Below, piece by piece: positions 60,215 through 64,000 of a DNA stretch of 64,000 nt. The position numbers were made by a program, and so were the translations under genes. Every line of letters starts with the position of its first letter. Positions within the stretch are counted from its first letter, which is position 1. Under the pieces are notes generated by a model. The model was not told the origin of the DNA, made no database searches, and worked only from the letters and a program-made list of their open reading frames with translations. The DNA comes from Chryseobacterium camelliae (lineage in GTDB: Bacteria; Bacteroidota; Bacteroidia; Flavobacteriales; Weeksellaceae): contig NZ_CP022986.1 in the NCBI RefSeq assembly GCF_002770595.1, forward strand, positions 2,790,001-2,854,000, read 5' to 3'.

Positions 60215-61555
60215 TTATAAAGCGGAAATATACACAGAGTTCTGGCTTTTCTCATTGGCTCCCACAAGGTCAAGGTTGGTATTGTAGGTCTCAATGCAGC
60301 TTTCGATCAATGACTGTTTCTCAGTTTTGGAAACGGCAATCTTTTCACCGATATAGGTGATCCAGCCCTGTACATATTCTGAAGCATACAGCTTATAATC
60401 CTTGGTCGGAATGATGACCCCATCAATGATATTCTGAAGCTCTTCAACACGTCCCCTGGTCTTAATCACCAGCTCTTTAACATTGCTGATGGCCGTTGTA
60501 ATTTCTTCCAGTTCTTTTCTTAGGATACCGATTTTCTCAGTCAGGAATGCAATATTTTTCTTCCGGATTTCCACTTCATTCCTGATCTTATCCCGTTCGC
60601 GGTGTTCCTTCATCACAAAATCAAAGACCAGACCCCAGATGATATAGACAATAAAACCGGCAAAGATGATTCCCCAGAACTGGTTTTTACCGAAAGCAAT
60701 CTTGAGGTCAAAAGGCGGAGTCTGGAAGGTCTTGTTCAGGTCGTACAGCTTGGATTCAATCTCATAGGCCAGGATCACGTCAAATACGAAAGTCACAATG
60801 AAGAGCAGTCCCAGTTTGATGTAATTGGTCCTGTTTTTATTTTCACCGAACATATGGATCAGAAAGCCCAACCCTAAAAATACAAACGGAATAAGTATAA
60901 CAAAGGCACCTTCCAGGAGTCCGTCATTCCATGCTTTGCTCAGGGCTTTGGCATCGAGTACATTCTGGATAATGGTGGTATTGGGATCAAAATCCCTGAA
61001 AAATGCTGAATAGGAGGTAGAAATATAAAATGTGAAAAGATACAGGGTGATCGGGATGATAAGAATAAGGCCGATCCAGAATTTAGCCGAAGCTCCCCGG
61101 GTAGCTTTCACATTGTACTTCTCAGGATTTCGCGGGAGGTCTATGATTTCTTCATTGAGGGTTTCAATGGTTTTCTGAACGTCTTTTATCTCCTCTTCTT
61201 TTTTCCTGAGCTGTTCTTCTTTCGTATCCTGTGAAACGTTGAGGGCTTTGATTTCAGTTTCCCGGTTTTTCTGTTCATTTACATAAGATTCTTTCAGCTT
61301 GCCCTGCTTTTCCTCCATCTCTTTTTCTTCATTCTGAAATTTGGAATAGACGGCATCCAGGCATATCGAAAGGGTAGAGTGGTTTCCGAAGGTTCTTGCA
61401 CTGTCTCTGTAGCCGGCTTCGTGGTAGGTTCTTTTCCTGCTCTCTTCAGAAGATTCTCCATCCTGCGCCGGTTTTTCCTCAGCTACATCCGGTTCTTCCG
61501 AAGCAATAACGGGCAGCGATTTCAGCTTAAATAAGTTTTTAATATTTGTTGTCAT
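60215..61555 (-). CDS. Coiled-coil protein with four membrane helices, unknown function
   Basis: 446 residues. Residues 1-60 charged; a coiled coil (about 72-140, rich in Glu/Lys/Gln); TM1 about 159-178; TM2 about 217-234; TM3 about 247-264; TM4 about 293-314; a second coiled coil (about 318-385); then a soluble tail. The pattern suggests large helical cytosolic arms. I do not recognise the family. Ten bases separate it from the lipoprotein gene and five from the TerB-like gene. Confidence 0.7.
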   Translation of the reverse strand: MTTNIKNLFKLKSLPVIASEEPDVAEEKPAQDGESSEESRKRTYHEAGYRDSARTFGNHSTLSICLDAVYSKFQNEEKEMEEKQGKLKESYVNEQKNRETEIKALNVSQDTKEEQLRKKEEEIKDVQKTIETLNEEIIDLPRNPEKYNVKATRGASAKFWIGLILIIPITLYLFTFYISTSYSAFFRDFDPNTTIIQNVLDAKALSKAWNDGLLEGAFVILIPFVFLGLGFLIHMFGENKNRTNYIKLGLLFIVTFVFDVILAYEIESKLYDLNKTFQTPPFDLKIAFGKNQFWGIIFAGFIVYIIWGLVFDFVMKEHRERDKIRNEVEIRKKNIAFLTEKIGILRKELEEITTAISNVKELVIKTRGRVEELQNIIDGVIIPTKDYKLYASEYVQGWITYIGEKIAVSKTEKQSLIESCIETYNTNLDLVGANEKSQNSVYISAL

Positions 61556-61560
61556 ATCAA

Positions 61561-61968
61561 TTAGTTGTTAAGTTCATATAAAATATCGGTTTTGGGTTTT
61601 CCTGTCTGTACAGATTCGATGAGATAATCTACAATAGGCTTTGCATTTTCTTCCAGGAACCCGAACATCAGCACATACTTTTCCATAGCCGCGTATTCGT
61701 TGGGCGTAACCACGCCGTCTGCCCAGATCATGACGGTGAGATCATAGAGGTATTCCACCTTTTCTTCAATCGTTTTGGGAAGCAGGGATTTGATATTGAT
61801 AGGATTCATGAGGATGTCGTCAAGGTTCTTGGAGGAGATTCCTCTTTCTTCAGCACACTGGTACAGCATTTTAAGTTCAAGGGTGCTGAAGTCGTCGTCG
61901 CAGATGGCCATCTGGTAAAGTCTTAAAAAGTGGGCTTTCAGGTTTTCAGTAATAGGAGTTTGTTCCAT
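61561..61968 (-). CDS. TerB-like helical domain protein
   Basis: 135 residues, all helix. The pattern ICDDDFSTLELKMLYQCAEERG and IWADGVVTPNEYAAMEKYV (D-G-x-x-x-x-x-E repeated) is that of TerB/DjlA-type domains, which bind metal through these acidic residues. TerB proteins often accompany vWA proteins in stress systems. Located between two membrane proteins. Confidence 0.72.
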   Translation of the reverse strand: MEQTPITENLKAHFLRLYQMAICDDDFSTLELKMLYQCAEERGISSKNLDDILMNPINIKSLLPKTIEEKVEYLYDLTVMIWADGVVTPNEYAAMEKYVLMFGFLEENAKPIVDYLIESVQTGKPKTDILYELNN

Positions 61969-61972
61969 ACGG

Positions 61973-62371
61973 TCAGTCTTCTTTGGGTTTTTTAGGGTTG
62001 ATGATGATATCTTTGGCGTGTGTCATAAGGGTGTAGTGTGGGTGTGCAGGTTCTTCGGTAATATCTTCCTGTTTCTCAACGGCTTTAATTTTGTCGGCAA
62101 AAGCAATTAAGAAAAAGAGTATGCCTGTAATGGTATCTATCGGAATCCATAAGCTTTTTCTGTACAGGAACACAGGAAAAACAGGATTAAACAGCATGAG
62201 CACAGCCGTAAAAATAACGCTCAGGTAATACTGTCTTGCAATAATGCCGTTATAGATGATAATCAATGCACCAATGGAAACAAGAGTCCTGAGGAAAGTA
62301 TAGTATTCTATAGGAAGTTTATAAATGGCAAGAAAGCAGGCTGTGGCACAAAAGATAAGCAGAGCTTTCAT
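61973..62371 (-). CDS. Small membrane protein of unknown function (DUF6804-like)
   Basis: 132 residues with about four hydrophobic helices (residues 1-105) and a charged tail ending KPKKPKED-like. KLPIEYYTFLRTLVS and FNPVFPVFLYRKSLWIPID resemble a widespread small membrane family. Overlaps the TM2 gene by four bases. Confidence 0.55.
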   Translation of the reverse strand: MKALLIFCATACFLAIYKLPIEYYTFLRTLVSIGALIIIYNGIIARQYYLSVIFTAVLMLFNPVFPVFLYRKSLWIPIDTITGILFFLIAFADKIKAVEKQEDITEEPAHPHYTLMTHAKDIIINPKKPKED

Positions 62372-62598
62372 AAACGCCGGTTTTGAAATCCTGTATTCAC
62401 ATTATAATGCATATTGAAATGATCTTCGGACATCAATATGAAACAGAAGAAATCGAAGCATGCGATGACGGCGGGGATTAAAGTCCAGCAAAAAAGAAGA
62501 TAAAACAGTCCCCGTATATTCTGGCCCAAATAGAATCTGTGAATTCCCAGCCCGCCTAAAAACAAGGCAAGTATAGCGGTAGTAAATTTTGATTTCAT
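62368..62598 (-). CDS. TM2 domain protein
   Basis: 76 residues: FLGGLGIHRFYLGQNIRGLFYLLF, the TM2 signature (GxxGxHRFYLG, two membrane helices). Often modular membrane anchors of unknown role. Overlaps both neighbours by four bases (ATGA), so translation is coupled. Confidence 0.88.
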   Translation of the reverse strand: MKSKFTTAILALFLGGLGIHRFYLGQNIRGLFYLLFCWTLIPAVIACFDFFCFILMSEDHFNMHYNVNTGFQNRRL

Positions 62599-63215
62599 AC
62601 TCTTGACAGGATTTCGTTTTTCTTAGTTTCAAATTCCTCGGGAGAAATGATCCCGTGCTCTGACAGGCTTTTCAGCTTTTGCAAAACAGCAAAAGGATCT
62701 TCCGATTCTATCAACGTAGGCTGCGGCGTAAATGCCTGTGGCTGCGCGATAATGGGCGTTGCATTATTTACGATAACTCCTCCTGCCGAAGCTCTCCTTG
62801 TTTCCAGGTCTTTTTCTCTTCGGACTCCTCTCATCCGTTCTTCTATTTCCTGAGCAAACTGATACAGTTTCCTGGCCTGTGCTTTGGGCAGGTAATCTAT
62901 CATATTACTGAAATTCCTGACGGTACGCATGGTAAAAGTAGAGCCTATGATTCGCTCTTTAATATGGCAGTCAAGAACATCCTGCCAGCCATAATCCTGG
63001 AAATCCATTGACAAACCGAAATTCCTGGGTCTGCAGAAAATAATTCTCCTGTTGGTAAGGGCAATACAGTCCGGAGAAATGTTTAAAGCAGGCTTTTTCT
63101 GAACGGCAATGTATTCTACAAATTCCTGTGAGGTGAGTAGGCTGTTGATTCTCACCAGAAGCTTTTCGACCGCTTTAGGGTCCTGCTCCTCGTTTAAAAA
63201 TTGTCTTAAATTCAT
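62595..63215 (-). CDS. Bacterial PH-like domain protein with SHOCT module
   Basis: 206 residues. Residues about 35-120 form a PH-like fold (CIALTNRRIIFCRPRNFG, STFTMRTVRNFSN); the C-terminal 30 residues (LQKLKSLSEHGIISPEEFETKKNEIL) are a SHOCT helix pair, an oligomerisation or lipid-proximal module. Together they suggest a membrane-surface sensor. Followed by the overlapping TM2 gene. Confidence 0.75.
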   Translation of the reverse strand: MNLRQFLNEEQDPKAVEKLLVRINSLLTSQEFVEYIAVQKKPALNISPDCIALTNRRIIFCRPRNFGLSMDFQDYGWQDVLDCHIKERIIGSTFTMRTVRNFSNMIDYLPKAQARKLYQFAQEIEERMRGVRREKDLETRRASAGGVIVNNATPIIAQPQAFTPQPTLIESEDPFAVLQKLKSLSEHGIISPEEFETKKNEILSRV

Positions 63216-63220
63216 GATTG

Positions 63221-63730
63221 TTATTTTTGTTTTGGATCTTTATATACATATCCTAGTTTATTTTCTTTTTTAAGTAGTACGGTATACCAGTGAGGATTTC
63301 CAGGCAAGGGAACCAGTTTTTCATTTTTAGATATTCCACCAATAATAACTGAACTACGATCTGGCCTTTTGTATACATTTATAACCGTAAGTCTTGCCAT
63401 ATACCGGTTATTGGTATTGATGTTAATGGCATCAATCTGTATTTTCGGTGATATAGTAGTGCGTGACGATTTGGATTTTCCGGAAGTATTCTTTTTAGAG
63501 TTATGTCTGGGTCTCCGGGAATCACTTTCTGACGGGCGCCTGCTGCACGCTCCGCATGTTCCTCCGTTTCTGGCACAGTGTCCGCACCCCGAACAATTGG
63601 TACAGGCTGTACAGCCGGCATCGCCGGTGCAACCCCGGGAATGCTCTGTAGCGGCCACCGGCTCAGGTTTCCAGAAATGTGTAAATAAGGTTCCCAGACA
63701 TACCAGGATAATAGAAATAAAAGTTTTCAT
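63221..63730 (-). CDS. Secreted Cys-rich protein with SH3-like C-terminus
   Basis: 169 residues. Signal peptide (about 1-25); a Cys-rich block (about 34-63, with ten Cys in patterns CTAC, CSGC, CARN) like metallothionein or zinc-ribbon-less metal-binding segments; a basic Ser/Arg linker; and an SH3_3-like domain (about 110-165, LTVINVYKRPDRSSVIIGGI ... HWYTVLL ... GYVYKD). Periplasmic. Family not known. Confidence 0.65.
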   Translation of the reverse strand: MKTFISIILVCLGTLFTHFWKPEPVAATEHSRGCTGDAGCTACTNCSGCGHCARNGGTCGACSRRPSESDSRRPRHNSKKNTSGKSKSSRTTISPKIQIDAININTNNRYMARLTVINVYKRPDRSSVIIGGISKNEKLVPLPGNPHWYTVLLKKENKLGYVYKDPKQK

Positions 63731-63741
63731 GGTTAATAGAT

Positions 63742-64000
63742 TTAAGCGTAAAGTTCAAGGGTTTTATGCAACTGCTCGCGGTACTGATAGATCTCATCCA
63801 GATTGTTCAGCAGGACTTTTTCGCCTGCCTCCTTACCGTTATGGAAGACTTCCAGGTATTTATTGGATGTATTGAAATGCAGCCTGCAAAGCGGTTTCCG
63901 GTTATTATCGTCCAGCAGGATCCCGAAATAGGAAAGAGTATCCCGGTATGCGATCCTTGGAGAAGGGATCTTTTCCCTGAGGATGGCCTTAACAATCTGG
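63742..64000 (-). CDS. HsdR_N-like (type I restriction endonuclease N-domain) protein, C-terminal end only
   Basis: The minus frame is open from the window edge to TAA at 63744-63742. The visible 85 residues read IAYRDTLSYFGILLDDN, NRKPLCRLHFNTSNKYLEVF and LDEIYQYREQL, a pattern I associate with the carboxy part of HsdR_N/DUF-type restriction-like proteins of Bacteroidota. The nuclease core lies outside the window. First gene visible of the operon. Confidence 0.5.
   Translation of the reverse strand, partial: QIVKAILREKIPSPRIAYRDTLSYFGILLDDNNRKPLCRLHFNTSNKYLEVFHNGKEAGEKVLLNNLDEIYQYREQLHKTLELYA

Noticed and set aside
1..64000. One tellurite-resistance (Ter) system joining the vWA gene at the left end and the TerB-like gene at the right end
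   Set aside because: They are more than 50 kb and a whole dcw cluster apart, on opposite strands, and no TerC, TerD or TerZ is present.

Overview
The window reads as chromosomal DNA of a flavobacterium of the Chryseobacterium/Elizabethkingia type (Bacteroidota). The evidence is the Bacteroidota-type division/cell-wall cluster (mraZ to ftsZ without murF or ddl), GLPGLI-family proteins, a type IX secretion sorting domain, a CarboxypepD_reg-like outer-membrane barrel, promoters matching the TAnnTTTG -7 element, and weak use of Shine-Dalgarno sites. No rRNA, CRISPR array, transposase or prophage was seen.

Region 1 (1-6371, + strand) is the most unusual part. Nine tightly packed, mostly overlapping genes encode a vWA protein (5' end outside the window), a divergent adenylosuccinate-synthetase homologue, a Poa1-like macrodomain protein, a MacroD/YmdB-like macrodomain protein, a SUKH-like membrane-anchored protein, a class III sirtuin, an ADP-ribosylglycohydrolase, an RNA 2'-phosphotransferase (KptA/Tpt1) and a PPP-type metallophosphatase. 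At least five of the nine make, move or break ADP-ribose derivatives of NAD+. I read it as a dedicated NAD+/ADP-ribose and RNA-2'-phosphate processing operon, possibly a stress, RNA-repair or conflict system.

Region 2 (6582-26052) is mixed housekeeping: an M14 peptidase, a GH3-family ligase, two small lipoproteins, two tandem EEP-family nucleases/phosphatases, a rhomboid protease, MutL (with degenerate endonuclease motifs), a YoaK-type membrane protein, a Usp-like protein, a two-component system, two TPR proteins, a GNAT enzyme, four tRNA genes (Leu-CAG; Leu-TAG, Gly-GCC, Leu-TAA), a DUF3127 protein with an SSB-like acidic tail, Aat and an EamA transporter.

Region 3 (26355-39509) carries GlmM, the Feo iron-uptake set (feoA, feoB, Cys-rich tail peptide), three GLPGLI paralogues (two broken by one base), a T9SS cargo protein, a large outer-membrane barrel, an HTH regulator lacking a normal start codon, a small secreted peptide, a JmjC/cupin protein and a bacilliredoxin. 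A promoter-plus-terminator unit without a real ORF (39648-39774) may be a small RNA.

Region 4 (39878-57101, - strand) is the complete dcw cluster read from mraZ down to ftsZ and a GatB/YqeY protein, with a MraZ operator in front and a four-helix-bundle gene wedged between murE and mraY. It makes and polymerises lipid II (MurE is the meso-DAP type) and builds the septum.

Region 5 (57369-64000) has an alpha/beta hydrolase, EngB and a GNAT on the + strand, then an eight-gene overlapping - strand operon: the C-terminus of an HsdR_N-like protein, a Cys-rich SH3-like protein, a PH-SHOCT protein, TM2, a DUF membrane protein, a TerB-like protein, a coiled-coil four-TM protein and a vWA-like lipoprotein. 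Its function is unknown and it is the second candidate for an undescribed system.

Four genes (2859-3445, 5620-6371, 30389-31323, 35693-36459) are each exactly one base short of an open frame, always at an A or T run. This suggests unpolished indel errors in the assembly, so these four may well be intact in the organism.
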